DNA of 64,000 nucleotides from Apiosordaria backusii (lineage: Eukaryota > Ascomycota > Sordariomycetes > Sordariales > Lasiosphaeriaceae). Each line of letters begins with the position of its first letter. Positions within the stretch are counted from its first letter, which is position 1. The notes under the pieces are model-generated. The model saw nothing but the letters and a program-made list of their open reading frames with translations, was not told where the DNA came from and made no database searches. The position numbers and the translations under genes are program-made. The DNA lies in assembly GCA_030549205.1 (NCBI GenBank), contig JAUKTV010000023.1, positions 268,129-332,128 on the forward strand. The letters run 5' to 3'. Positions 1 through 12,713 of this stretch are shown here, in pieces.

Positions 1-3000
1 AAGACATCTGCAAACTCTAACATATGGTGAAATCATTCGGCTGTAACGGAACGCCGGCGTGCATCGTTTTGAATCCTCACAGAACCTGAGCCTGCAGTGC
101 ACCCCAATGAGTGGATTAATCGGTGCCCAATGGTGATAATACAATTCCTGACACATTGACTATTACACCCAGTCAGAGACTAGGTAGGTTCTCGATGAGG
201 TGTCAAAAACATTTGTGCAAGTATCCGATTCCAGTCTGATTACTCATTATCGCTCTATCCCCTGTATTTTCCCCCTTTCCGCCCGATCTGACATCCGCAA
301 AGCTGTCAGAAACTGAATGCCACCATGGATGAGAGTAAGTGGACACTTTTTTTATCTCGGAAACCTTGTCAACAAAAATCCTCCGATCTCGTAGGAAATA
401 AAAAAACAAACGACGTTGCATTTCCCCCCCGTTAGATTCGGAGGCAATGTTCGCTTGGGGCAACTTTCTGGAACATCTGGCGTGCAGCGTTTCGGGTAGG
501 GTACCAGCTTTGGGCAAACACGAGATTTCGAAGCAGAACAACAAAAAGGAGGGGTCCGACTACGAAATCATGCTCGTACGGGGCAAGCCACAACCGCCAC
601 CAGCACCACCACTTACGGCATATTTACCACATGCAGATTGGTTTTTATGTCACAGTATGGCGCCTAGATAAAGCGTGGGAGCATTATCTGACACCGGAGC
701 CGGGGGCGCACTAAACCGGGATTAACGGTTTCATCGGTAAACGTCAAAGGGAAGGAAACATGGAAAATCCCTTGACAGGGATGATGCTGCTTGGAAAGGG
801 TCTTGGAAAACATGAGAAAAAACTGTACTGCCACAGTTCGTACGCAGCTTCCGTATAGGGGCACGTTCGGCATCACATGCCATGCCGGCGACGCGCAAAA
901 AATCAAAACATCTCCAAGAGCTCTATCATTTTTGCTTCTGATCATGATTCTAGCCGATGCACTCATCACAATCATCTCCTCCACTTCATCGGAATCATCC
1001 CCACAAATTTGAGCTGTGCAAGTCGCCAGACTCGGAATGAATGAAAACCAAGCCCCCAAAACAAATCCCCCAAGCCCCAACTCATTCCCGTCCTCAGTCT
1101 CGATGTCGTTTGTCGTACAGGCAAAATATCAACATCAATCAATCACTGCACTCACCCAAGAAAAAATTCCCCAGCCCCTGCGCCGCCCCTTTTTTTCTTA
1201 TCACAAAAGAGAGATTTCGTGCGCGGGCAGTCTAGCATATCCACCGTGCTTGCTCGCACTGTGACACCAACAGCCAACAGAGACAACAACGTCACGTCAC
1301 AACGCCCAACAACCCAACACCCAACACTAGAATCAAAAGAAATGTGGGAATAACCATGCCCGGTCATAAACCTTACCCGGGGATAAGAAATGAACCAACA
1401 ATCATCATCTTTTAATAGGCTGGCAAGAGACCCAACAGAGCGGATAGATGCGTGTAAACGCCGCTGGAACCATGGGATCACGAGTTCTCTGTTCGATTCA
1501 GATTTGTTCAGTAGAGACTGATGAAATTGGCCTGGCCACCAACGTGCAGTAGCCTGTCTTTTTGATTGAGATCTAACATCCTTTTAGTTAGTTCTAGCGA
1601 TGAGGTCGACTGGGGTAGATCCACCCCCTCAGGCAGTGTAGGTAGATATGTACAAAAAGGGAGATATTCCTCGACTGCAACTACAGAACCAAAGGCGGGG
1701 TTGGTTTGTATGTCGTTGGTGATAAGCTAGGTAGCCATCGTGTTAGTTCATGCTGATGATTACATCATTTTGCTTGTTATCGTCATCATTTTACCCCCAG
1801 TCCGAGTATGTCGTCCTCGGATGCGAGACCTGTTTGAACTTTGGCATGATTGAACTGGCATATTTCATCAGAACAGGCATATCCAAAGAAAAGAGAGACT
1901 CGACTGGGCATCCGAAGATGAAAAAGCCAAAGGTGATAAGAATTGGATGTGGTACGTCTGTTGGTTCCAGCAGCACACACAGACACTACTATCAAGCAGA
2001 GATCTTCTCCGTTTGTTGGCTGTGCACATCATGTCTTGGCCCAAGGGTTGATAAAAAGCGGTAGTATCATGCACTCTTCAATGTTATCTCTCTACCTTAC
2101 TTTGCCCACTTGGCAACCATGTACGCGGTATGTTGGTTCATATCTGTTGGTCCAGCCAGCCAGTCAATATCACTGTTAAGATGTTTACGCACAGACCGTC
2201 ACACAAGCAGCAAATAGATCTGAGGGAGATAAAACGTGGCTGTGGCACATGCTCCCCAACTGCCGTTGTTTTCAATATTGACATTTGGGATTCGTCCACC
2301 CGCCGCCGTACGAGAGTACAGCGGACAGAAACACAAAAGGAATTTCGGACGGGACCGAGTATTTGAAGTTTGTGTGCCCAACTGTCCTGTCCCAAAGACA
2401 ATAAATGTTTGGGTTGAAGTGTTTGATGTGTTTGTAGGTGCGTTCATTCGTTTGTCGCCTTTGGGGAAAAAATGAAGCAGTTTTGCAAACCAACACAACA
2501 CAACACTCGGACATGATGGAGTGGTACCAACATCACACCTCACTGTCACCAAGCACCCTGCAGTGGATTTGTTTGCGCGCGTATCCGTCCACCTTCTAGC
2601 TCTTCGATGGAGGGCATTGGACTCGCATTAATAAACGCGAGCGGGAGTTGAGGTGGTATTTTTCGCGCGTGTTGTAAACTTGTGAAGTTGTGTTACATGC
2701 CGAGTCCTTCAAGTTTTATCCCCATCAAGCGAAAATTGGAAAGATAGGTACGATTTGGTGTGTGGTGCACAGTGGTTTCACAATCTGGCAGGATCCGATC
2801 CGGCCAGTGGGGTGGAGGGATAGAAAACTTGGCCCAAAATATCACGGCGGATAGATATTTCTAGATGGAGATATGATGGCCGATAGACTCGGATGACTCT
2901 AGAAGGGGCACAAGTCCGAGGTTGTATTTCGGGTTGTAGGTGTGCTGAGCGGTGTGGTAAGGTGTAAGGCCTTTGCAGTTTGATGCAAGAGGGCGCGGGT

Positions 3001-6000
3001 TTTAGCAGGTGCCGTCATTGGGTTATCATGTATGAATATGTAAGCCGTTGAGATATGATATGGGTTTCTGCATGTATGATGTGTTGTGTTTCTGGGAGAT
3101 GTTGGGACGGGCTAGAGGTATGTGATGCATCATCATCATGTCGTGGCTTGAATCATCAGGTCGTGCATGTTACCGAGACAGATGCCGATTCAACCTAGAA
3201 CCAAAACCCACTACCGAGAAGCCTGACGCCCACATTTGCAGTCTGCCTGTTCAATCATTTGAGCTTTCATAATAACAAAGAACACGTCTCCGTTTCATTC
3301 CCGGCAGTGCATTCCGTCAGTAACCAAGCCTTGCACCCAAAAAAGACAGCAATCGCGGTGGGGGAGCCTTGGGAGGAGGTAATCAAGTCGCAATGTTCCT
3401 CCGTACCTTACCTACCTAGACCGACCACTTCATGGCGAAAACAAGGTTCAGCCGATAGACTTTGGACCACCTAACCGTAGGACGCACTTGACTCATAATA
3501 GCCACTGTAAAAATTCGGTAGCTCGGCCCGGAGGCGCCGCTAGATTATCACAAGCTTTCGTCAACTGGCAATCTGATCTACGATTACCGTCATCCGTGGC
3601 GTTGTATGGCCCAAGGTACAGTACTACACGGGAAAAAAAAAGTCTATATCTGGGAAACTATGAAGTTTCAAACCGTAGGTAGACAGCCACACACTCACAC
3701 TTTCACCAAAAGACAGTGCCAATAACACTGTCCTGGTTACGCCCTAATCTTGTCCCAGGCCATCGGTGCTCGTATCTGGCAGCTGGGGACAGACAGCGAC
3801 ATCATCTTGATATCATATCTCCCCCGCGCCCCGAGCATCCCCTCAAATTTCCTGACGTTTAAATCCCGCACTCCTTTTTCCCACATATTTCACACCAGCA
3901 AAACGATAAGCAGATAACATTGGCTGTGATCGCCACTATCACATGGGCATATTTCGCACTTTTTTGCTCATCGGCATCGTGCACCAATTAGAGTGTTGAC
4001 AGCTCAGCCGCTGCAGCCATAGGTTGATCCCAGACTTGAACCGATGACTTGCCGGCCGTGAAGGAGGTGCTGTGATTGATGGAATCATTTGTTTTACAGT
4101 GAGCGTGTTCAGGAACTCTAGATCTCTAGTGGCCTGTTCGGAGCAAAACGTGACCAATACGATATGCAAGGTGCCCCATTTCGCAGAGGGAAGTGTTTAT
4201 CTCCGGCTGGGTGTGGTCCACCGTCCTCATGCAGGTGGGCGTATTTGGAGGCGTTATCATGGCATCCATGGCGTCGTCGCCGACAATTTCCCTCCCTCTT
4301 TTGGGCACACCGCAAACCGATGAGGGTTGCCAGTGGAATGCTGGGAAAGGGAAGGTGATGATGCCTGGTCCCAAGGATGCGGGCCAGACCATGGGTTTGA
4401 CCATGGGAACTTTCTTCTCTCGTGGGAGGAAGGAGGACTTGACAGGGACAGGCATGAGGCCATAGTCGGGACGCGCTAGGCCGGACTAGGGCAACGTTGG
4501 GAAGTTCCGTTGGCGTCTTGCTTTTTCGACTCGTCCGGAGTGTCCGCCGGCGGCCGCCGAGAGGGGCCGAGACCCGGGGGCGATTCACCTTCGGAGGAAG
4601 GCGATTTACGGACAACTTCGAGTTTGGTGTTCGTTGAGTCGCATGGTGATGATATCCTCGTGATGGATATCAAAATAGGAAAATGCTATCAACACATCGT
4701 GATTTCGGGATTCGGATACACGGTAACATTCTCGCTGCCCGTCTGTCGTAGTAAGCCCGGCCCAAAATCTCTGCTAGCGTCACTGCGTAATGCCCCAAAT
4801 TTGTCCCTAGCGGTTTTTTGTAATCGTGTCATCTTCCCTAGCCAAGAGCTTGGTCATCCACCAACCACCCTGCCCTACCCAGACTGGCGGCGCTGAAAAA
4901 GGCGAGAGCTGGGAAACGTTGAGACCCTACCTAACTGGATTTGGGGCCCGCGGAGTCAAAGCATTGGTCTTGGTATTCGATAGATTCTTCAGCTGGTTGT
5001 TTGGGTTCATGATCGTGTCAATAGCACAAAGTGCGTGCGCGTACATAGGTAACTACTCTACGAAAGATTGCTGTCTGGGCAAGGTTACCATGTGGCAATT
5101 CCCAAGCAAAATCCGTATAGTTACGTTGCAGAGCTAACCCAGTTGCCGAGAACCGAATACTAGCAAGTGGGCTTGCTTGGCGATATTTTAAAATCATGAA
5201 GTGCTATTTTCTTGGGGACCCTTGGTGGTGGGAGTCGCAACAAGCCAGCCGAGTAGCCGGGGTCCGAAGAGGAACATGGACGGGGCATCGCGATCCTTCC
5301 CTTTGCGGAAATTAACACATGCAACCTTGACGGTGAGCAACGGTGACGAACAACCTGGATTTTCATGATGGTAGCATGCACACATGTCGCTACGTTCTTG
5401 TAGTTCCATGTCGGTGTTATTCCCGATCTGAGTTGGGTGATGGGAATAGCGTCATCAACCTGAATACGGGATATCATGATTCATGCGTGGATGTTAGCAA
5501 TTAACGGATTATTCACATTGCTGATATGCCATCAGTCATGATCAGTCATCTCAGTTACCTCGATAAACATTGACTGCGTGATACCGAGATTCAGACACGG
5601 ACATATGAACTACCACATTGAAACCGGGCAAACATCAACAGCCTGACCTGCGTGCTGGAGAAAGAAACTAGAGTAAGCCCCCACGGGGCACACGAGAGCG
5701 GTAGGGGTCTCCTGCAAAGCGGCCACAATCATCATGTCTTTTTATGGCTGAATTGGGTATACGCATTGCCGCAATGATAATGCGATAGCAGTCTCAGTTT
5801 CTCTCGGCGCTGCTGTCGGCGTGTGGCACTGCTTCCAGGTATACATGCCGGCAGGAAGGGATTACAGATCATCTAGTGTCACTTACGGGAGAGTTGATAG
5901 GTCGATTGGAGAGGGATTATGCGAGAGCGAGGAATCGGAGAAAGAGGGGAGAGAGAGAGAGAGAGAGAAAAGTGCGGCGCAGTCTACGTGGCCCAGTTGC

Positions 6001-8478
6001 AGCACCATCAACAGGATGTCAGCTTCCGGACCTAGATAGTGGAGTGTACTCCGTACGCGCTTCCTTTTGTGGACTCTAGGGATCTTACCCTTACCCAGAT
6101 GGAGAAAGGCCAGACGATGCTCGGACTTTTCTTACTCCTGCCGGAATTCTTGGTGCTTATCATCATGATTATTTTTGTGAGGCTTGTGAGGTCTGTGATT
6201 ACATTCTAGGCTGCTACGCCCGTTTCGACATTGTTTCTAGTTTCATACTAGACAACTTTCTACTCGGCTGTGCTTCGTCCGATGTCCCGTACTGTTCGGT
6301 CAAATCGAGTCTTGTGCACATGTAACATGCTCGCAGTGCATCTGCCGCGAGTAGTTGAGAAACAATTCCACTTTGATTGTCCTCGACAGCTCAGGTCGCA
6401 CGGCACGACTGCGCCGCAATTGTCACAGATAGAGTACACGAGGGCCTCATTCGTACACGTACATGGCGTACTTACGTGCATAGTAGGTCCATAGGTCCAT
6501 GTCTTCTCACGGGGTGGTTCCACGAGACATCAGAGCGTGTGTGTTGTGGAAATGCCACTGTCCACAAAGGTCCAAGAAGAACTCCGTGTAGGCCCAATGG
6601 AAACCGAGTTTGGGTCTAAGGTCAGGTCCTAGCCAAGAAAAGACGGATGGATTCGCGGACCTGTACATGCCGTGTTACCCACCCGTCCAACCAACCACCC
6701 ACTTTTATCTGTAACCAGCTGCAGGAGGAATGGTCTGGTTCTTTTTTCTACACTTTAGGCGGCCTTGGTCGTAAAGCACTGCAGCGACTATTGAATGTGG
6801 ACGTCGTAGGTCCGATGCATAACAGCACTGATATCGGGCACGAGGCGAAGTAGCGAATTGGATTTTGTCGAGTGGAAGGCACCAGACAAGAGGCAGACTG
6901 AAAATGCGATTACTTGGATGAGAGCCTTCGCCTCATTCAAAGTTTCTGATAGGACATGTTGTAAATATGCGATGGGATGCAATGCAACATGACGGAAACA
7001 CGATATACGCCGGATCATCGCCCCTGTCTGATTGGTGTCTCTTGTGACAGTGCTGGCAGCTCATCAGCCGCGGGCCGAGAGTACGCGCTCGATACTACAC
7101 GCAATTATATTGGGGGAACACAAGGACTACATATACCCTACTACAGGACACGGGGGCTGACTGTGGTGTTATGAAATAAATGCAGGTTTCGGTGGCTGAC
7201 GGACAACCTTACATGGCAATCTGGTCAGAGTCTGACGCAGTGTCGGATGATTGATTTGGTCGTTACGTGGGGTTGATTAAGTCGAGCCAAAAGGTGCAGA
7301 TATCAAGATAGAATTGTTCAGCGATTTGCAAGATAGGAGCTGAATGATGTGATTGTGAACCCTGGTATGAATAGACGGTGTGACATGCGGATCCCATACC
7401 CGTGGCAGATGTGACAGCACTGACGGGAATACCATCCAAGTTGTCCGTCGGGGTTTTATGTTGACTCAAAAGTTCTAGGCTTCCGGGGAGTTGTCTAGGC
7501 AGCGAGGAATAGTTGACGTGGATGCAGATCCCTGCGGCATGTACGAAGTATTCCCCCACGTTGGTTGATAACTGCCTGACAGACGTGCCCGAAAGGAGTA
7601 CCAGACGATCTGGGCAATGCAACAAGGTAGAAACGACAATAGAAATCATGCTTCAGCCAGGCAAAAGCCAATTGTTGCGAAGATCACCTGGCAGAAACCC
7701 GGTCAGTGGAGAAGAATAGGGATCGCTGCCGCGATGAGGCCTGGAAAGGATCGCAAGCAAAGTGTCGCTTCTGGGAATGCCGAAGCTGTATTCGAGTTAA
7801 ATTAGTAGTACCGTATCTATGTATATGAAGCAAAGCAACTGAATAGTGAATGCGACTTAATGAATCATGGGGAGTACAAGTGGTGATCCGGCGTTAATAC
7901 ATTCGATAGGTCGTTTGACAGGACACAAGCCGACGACAGCGCAACGGTAATAAATCTCCTTCCTAAATCTACTGAGATAGTTCAGGCTCCAGCCTACCAG
8001 GTATCTAAGCCGGTATCAGCATTAAGTACCTTATCTATTCTCACGTTCTTAAAGTAGTCGGTAAGACGACAATGCGTCAGTGTTGTGGCTGCCCCTTTTA
8101 CCCCTGAACGAAGGCCCATCTCACGGAAGCTAGTCCAACTTCACAAGCTCGATCTAGAACTTCGAGAACGTGAGAACAATGAAATTTGTGTCTCTTTGTC
8201 CAGGCTGTCGACATTGTTGGTTCCCGTGTTTGCGAAGATGAAGTGGGCGACCGCGTCGCGTTTCTTTGTTTGGTTCCAGTCAGAACAAACCAGAACGAGC
8301 CCGAGGAACGGGCACCTCATGTTTCCATCATGACGAGACCTCAGAAAGTAAATACTACCAGGTCATCATTTTGTGCTTGTAAATTCACTCTTGATTTCTA
8401 CTGCAGTGCTGCCCCAGGCACCTCTATCCGTGATCCCAGCTCTACAAGTCGACGACAGAGCAATTGCCATTTGGCAGG
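1..8478. other. Gene-poor region, no supported gene
   Basis: About 8.5 kb of ordinary (not AT-rich) composition. The open frames here are all under about 170 codons, overlap one another on both strands, and show no recognisable domain, no convincing splice pairs and no family motif. The longest, 4118-4615 (-), competes with equally open frames on the other strand. There is no sign of RIP and no long repeat apart from a GA microsatellite. It could hold regulatory DNA, non-coding RNA or lineage-specific small genes, none of which can be called from sequence alone. Confidence 0.5.
5949..5968. repeat. GA dinucleotide microsatellite
   Basis: About ten GA units with a short A-rich tail. It is a purine-only tract inside the gene-poor left region. 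No function is implied. Confidence 0.85.
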
Positions 8479-9933
8479 ATGGCCTCCAGCAAAGTGAAAC
8501 CATCTCCACAAGACTCCTCGCTCGACATACCAACATGGAACATCAGCGACAATGGTAGCTCTCAAGACAGCGGCACACAGCCGATAGGGAGGTACCACTC
8601 CACCGAAGACGCCCTCAAGCACGACCTAAGCGCCCTCAAGAAAGGCGAAATATACAACTGCAATGAGTTCTACAAGCGAGCAAAAGCCTGGTACAAGGCA
8701 GAGATAGACCGCATGCTCCATCTGCAACATCTCGAACAGGTAATCATGCCCACAGACCGCAGCGACATGTTTGTTGGTTACCTATCATTCCCATCCAAAT
8801 TGCCAACCAACTGTCGCACTACAGGTAACGGGCACAATGCTAACAACCAACGTGGCACCAACAGTCCTCTAGCCCCCATCCTAACGCGGACGGAGCTACA
8901 CAACCAACAGGCCCCCTGCTGTCACCCACATCATCGCCTGTAACCCAAGCTTTTCAAGAAACTGCAAGCATGAGCAAACCGGCAGCGATCAACGAAGTAA
9001 AAGCCCCAACTCGGACCCAGCCCTCGAGAGCAGCAAAGCGCAAGCTGGCCCAAACCACCACTGCCCCGATCCCCAAGCCGCCACCCGCGACCCGGAGGAA
9101 GACGGGTACCGCGGCCGTGAGTATAGGGGGGGATTATACCCTCGCGCCGTACGACTGGTAAGCGCCCGCGCGAGAGATACACCCTTATCCAGAAATTAAC
9201 CCTCCCCTTTCCCCATCACAGGACCCGCTCCCTCCTCCGCCGCGACTCAAACACCGTTGCTGCCCCAAGCCCCATCACCAAGCCCGATCCCCAACCAGGC
9301 CTAGAAGTAGCCTACTTCTCTCTCCGCCTCCAACGCGCCACCGCAACCAAGATCTCCCAACTCCTCTCCTCCGGCTACCTCCAACGACGAAACGCTGGCA
9401 AGCTCCGCTGTGCTTTGAACCCTGCCGGCAGAGGCAAAAAGTACAGAGTCCCGAGGGAGAGCGACTTCCAACCTGCTGCGGGGAAGCTACCGGGGGAGGA
9501 CTGGACGTCATCATCACCGAACACTCCAACATTTGGGCAAGTTTTGGAAAGGTTTGATACTGAGGGAGATGTGAAAAAGTTGGATGATGTGAAGTATGAA
9601 GACAGCGGTAAAGGAAGAGGGAGGGGGCTAGAGGTGGACGTGGAGAGAAGTAGGACGGGAACTCCGGCTCCGGAGGCACCGATGGAGGTTAGTCCTACGC
9701 TGGGGAGGTGGCCTGTTTTTGGGAGTTGTAGGCCGCCGGGGTGGTTGCAAGACAAGGCTCGTGAACAGAAAAAGCCTGTAGAGAAGGAGTTCAAGGCTAC
9801 CAAGCAAATGAGATTGATGGCGGAGAAGTTGGAAAGGGATAATCTAGTGGAGGTGGGGGGTCTCAGGTTCGCGGTTGATTTGTGCCAGTCCCAGGACGGG
9901 AGCGAGGAGGGGGCGAGGTTTGTGATGTTATAG
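8479..9933 (+). CDS. Unknown-function protein, three exons
   Basis: Exons 8479-8739, 8865-9157 and 9222-9933 give a 421-residue protein. Intron 1 (125 nt) has a GTAATC donor, a GCTAAC branch site at 8839-8844 and a CAG acceptor. Intron 2 (64 nt) has GTAAGC and ACAG, and splits a Trp codon. The reading frame closes correctly only with both introns removed. The start is the ATG at 8479; the frame is open a little upstream without another ATG. The protein begins with a polar Ser-rich stretch, then a charged helical segment containing YKRAKAWYKAE, then a basic Pro/Ala/Lys-rich linker. After intron 2 a helical segment (AYFSLRLQRATATKISQLL) leads into a basic patch, and the C-terminus is acidic and charged. 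I recognise no domain. The basic linker would suit a nuclear protein, but that is inference only. Confidence 0.75.
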
Positions 9934-10069
9934 TCAATCAAAGTCTTCATCACGATTAGAGCTATCGAAGAAAATATCAATATTTTGTTTCAGACTACAT
10001 ACCTAGCCCTCGTTTTGCTACCATCTTCCCTCACCTTACCTGATACCTATTCAAGTAATCACCCCCATT

Positions 10070-10974
10070 TCAAACCCGTCCAGCACCCAACCTCAACCCA
10101 ATAGGCCCCAACCCCAAATCAATGCTAATCCCACCCCTATCCCCCGGCCTCCCCTCCCTCAAAATACTCGAAAGCCTCACCCTGCCCGAAGTATAATCAC
10201 TCACAACCCTATCAATAATCCCCGTCACCCTGACCACATCCCTCCAGGTACTCCCATCCAACCCCCCCTCAACCCTCTCATCAATCGTCTTGGCCAACTA
10301 CAGTTTATCCCTCCATGTCAGCTAACAAATATCCAAACACCCCCACCCATCATCCACAAAACTTCTTCTTCTTCTTCTTCTCCCGGATCTGGAACTACTC
10401 ACATCATAAACCGCATCCCCCCACCCTTCTAGCGCCCTCCCGACTTTACTCCCAACGCTCCCCGCAAACAACCTGCCCAGCTTGCTCTCATCCCCAACCC
10501 TCTCGGCCAGTTCCTTGACTTTATCAAACAGGTCTCCGACGGCCTTGTCGATGTTTCGGGAGTCACGGCCAGAGTATTTCGGTTCGCGGCCGCGGCGGTC
10601 CTCGTCGATGATGGCGTTGCGGTCGGAGGTGGCGGTGGAGGCGAGGTCTTCCAGGCCGTCGATGACGACTTGGAAGGGGCCGCGGGCGTCGTCGCGGAAG
10701 AGGACGGCTGCGCGGGTGGAGAGGTCCTGGTGGTTTTTTAGTATTCGTGCCTTATGTAACTGGAGTAAAGGAACAAGGGGAGTTGGTAGATACTTACGCG
10801 GGTAGCGGGGATGAGGTCGCGAGTGGAGCGCGTGAGGAGCTCGAGGTTGCGGATGACTTCGGAGGCAGGGAGGCGGGCTGCCTCCGCGGCGGCGGCTACT
10901 GCGGCGGTGTTGGCCACGGCGGCTACTGCGGCCAGGCAGGGGGTTGTGAGGGACAAGAGGGATAGGAGATGCAT
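10070..10974 (-). CDS. Small secreted helical protein (HsbA-like?)
   Basis: Minus-strand gene. Exon 1 is 10974-10798, exon 2 begins at 10726 (or 10759) and ends at 10403, and exon 3 is 10297-10070. Intron 1 has a GTAAGT donor; two acceptors 33 nt apart both keep the frame, giving 242 or 253 residues. Intron 2 (10402-10298) has GTGAGT, a GCTGAC branch region and TGTAG. The N-terminus MHLLSLLSLTTPCLAAVAA looks like a signal peptide. An Ala-rich stretch follows, then amphipathic helical segments (ASEVIRNLELLTRSTRDL). Layout and size resemble fungal hydrophobic surface-binding protein A/cell-wall galactomannoproteins, but similarity is weak, so this is a suggestion only. The start at 10974 is firm because the longer upstream frame lacks an ATG. 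Confidence 0.65.
10362..10380. repeat. TTC trinucleotide microsatellite in intron
   Basis: Six TTC units (GAA on the coding strand) inside intron 2 of the small secreted-protein gene, close to its 5' splice site. The tract is purine-only on the transcript. It is a likely length-polymorphic site. Confidence 0.85.
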
Positions 10975-11777
10975 CTTGGGCAATCCGCTACTGAGAGTAC
11001 TTGGGTAAAGGTTGTGTAAAGGGTAAGATCCGAGAGGAGGGAAAGAGATCGACACTGGGTAGATTTATACCATTGTGTTTGCCAGTGGGATGGGAAACTT
11101 TTGTTATGATGAGAAGGATTTGACATGATTGGAACGGAGAATAAGATGATGATGTCTCAACTTCTGTTCATCACGGTGACAATGTGGAATTCTGCCCCTG
11201 GGTTGAACGGGCAAACACTGGAATGCGCACGGCACATGGGCGGGATGGCGGATCTAGATTCACGATCACGACTGCGATCGACGGGAGGATAGGTCCGAGA
11301 CTAGCATGGGAATAGGTTAAAAATAGATAATGATAGAGTTTGTGAAGCTGATAGAGATTTTTGCATTTCCACTGCAGGGGAAACCATCGAGAGATACAGG
11401 ATACTGACATGGAAACGATAGACCACCCCAAACTCCAGCCACTTACAATTCCTCATAGGTAGTTAACACAATTACCTTCCTAGTCTGGTCCTAGCCATAT
11501 AGATGGCTCAAATGCCTCCTAAATCACGTAATGCCCAGCTACCCACCTGCTAAACCCTGAGCCCAACCATGATCCCTCCATGTTACCTTCCCTTGGCTCC
11601 CTCCTCATCTACCCATCCCGAATTCCATCTGACATCAAAATAAGCCCGGACCAGTCCAACACTCCGTGCAACCGGCCGAACCTCACCGTCCTTTCCAGAT
11701 CCCGCTCCGTGCTTCTTTTCACTCATAGCCTCTCAATGGCAGAAATCTAGAACCCCCACATCAAGTAATGAACCACC
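10975..11777. other. Intergenic region between two minus genes
   Basis: About 800 bases that hold the 5' flank of the secreted-protein gene and the 3' flank of the disordered-protein gene. I see no convincing ORF, RNA gene or repeat. Short frames here lack ATG starts or splice support. Confidence 0.5.
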
Positions 11778-12713
11778 TCAACGTCTCCCCCCAACCGTCC
11801 CCGCCTTCATACCACCCCCCGTCCCACTCCCCCCCGTCCCAACCCCAGTTCCACCCGCCCCCGTGTTGCTGTCCTTCCCATTAGGCGTCAAAAGCATAGC
11901 GACCCCCAGCGGTATCGGCAAAAAGAACGGCAGAGGGTTATACGGACTCGCCATCATTGTCACGGCGTACGTCTGGTTGATCTGGGTTTTCGTTGCTTGG
12001 TCTACCTGTTGTGTTATTGGCGGTCTGCCTCCTACACCTCCTACACCACTGTGACCGCCGCCGCCTGGGGCGGGGTGACGTCTGGTATGCTGTTGCTGGT
12101 GGTGTTGCCGGCGGGTGTGCGGAGATTGCTGATGGGATTGGGGTTGAGATTGGGATTGGGGCTGGGGTTGGTAAGTAGGTCCTGATGGGCGGCGGGTGTG
12201 AGTTGGTGCTGATGGACGGCGGGTGTGCTGTGCTGCTGAGGGGCGACGGTTGGAGGCGAATTGGCCGATTGATTCCCCTCCTAGGGATGTGCGGCGTCTG
12301 TGGCCATGGGTTTCTGCTGTATTGGAGGGTCTGCGGTTGAGGGCTTGGGCTGTTTGTAGTGGTCGCGGAGCTGCTGAAGAGCGGAGGTCGGTTCGCTCTC
12401 TCTGGGTGGAAGAGTATGGTGTTGAGCGGGAGTCAGAAGAGGCAATTGGTGATAGCGGGGCTCTGAGATCGGCGCGCTTCGTTGTTGCTGATGAGTAGGG
12501 CGTTGACCTTGGATCTGTCCGTTCACTTGGGGCAGAAGCATATGGGGTTGACCTTGACTGCTGCTGTTCCTGGGGTGGCTGGCTCCTTGCTGGGGTGTTT
12601 GACCTTTTGATGTCCAATGGCTGAGGTGTGAGGCTGCTCCTGGGGACTTTGGGGAAGGCAGAGCTGCCTGGACGGGGATTGGTAGAGTTTGATCTACGCG
12701 GGACAGTAGACAT
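11778..12713 (-). CDS. Disordered Ser/Pro/Arg/Gln-rich protein
   Basis: Single-exon frame of 311 residues from the ATG at 12713; the frame is open further upstream only from a TTG. The protein is almost wholly low complexity: Ser/Arg/Pro/Thr repeats such as SRSTPYSS and TRRPSAPTHTRRPSGPT, then Gln/His-rich and Gly-rich stretches. The exception is a C-terminal hydrophobic segment, NPLPFFLPIPLGVAML, followed by a Gly/Thr-rich tail. The repeated RRPS-type motifs would suit basophilic kinases (inference). The upstream CTTTACAG could be the acceptor of a 5'UTR intron. No family is recognised. The length and steady use of one frame through such a stretch argue for coding, although a GC-rich low-complexity stretch can stay open by chance. 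Confidence 0.6.
   Translation of the reverse strand: MSTVPRRSNSTNPRPGSSAFPKVPRSSLTPQPLDIKRSNTPARSQPPQEQQQSRSTPYASAPSERTDPRSTPYSSATTKRADLRAPLSPIASSDSRSTPYSSTQRERTDLRSSAAPRPLQTAQALNRRPSNTAETHGHRRRTSLGGESIGQFASNRRPSAAQHTRRPSAPTHTRRPSGPTYQPQPQSQSQPQSHQQSPHTRRQHHQQQHTRRHPAPGGGGHSGVGGVGGRPPITQQVDQATKTQINQTYAVTMMASPYNPLPFFLPIPLGVAMLLTPNGKDSNTGAGGTGVGTGGSGTGGGMKAGTVGGRR

Noticed and set aside
1470..1510. GTTCGATTC as a tRNA B box
   Set aside because: No matching A box, acceptor stem or anticodon arm could be arranged around it.
4118..4615. 165-codon minus-strand frame as a gene
   Set aside because: Arg/Pro-rich with no domain, and overlapped by equally open frames on both strands. Composition explains the openness.
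11863..12498. Plus-strand frames opposite the disordered-protein gene
   Set aside because: Shadows of a low-complexity GC-rich coding region; one even mimics a hydrophobic Gly/Leu protein by complementing Pro/Gln repeats.
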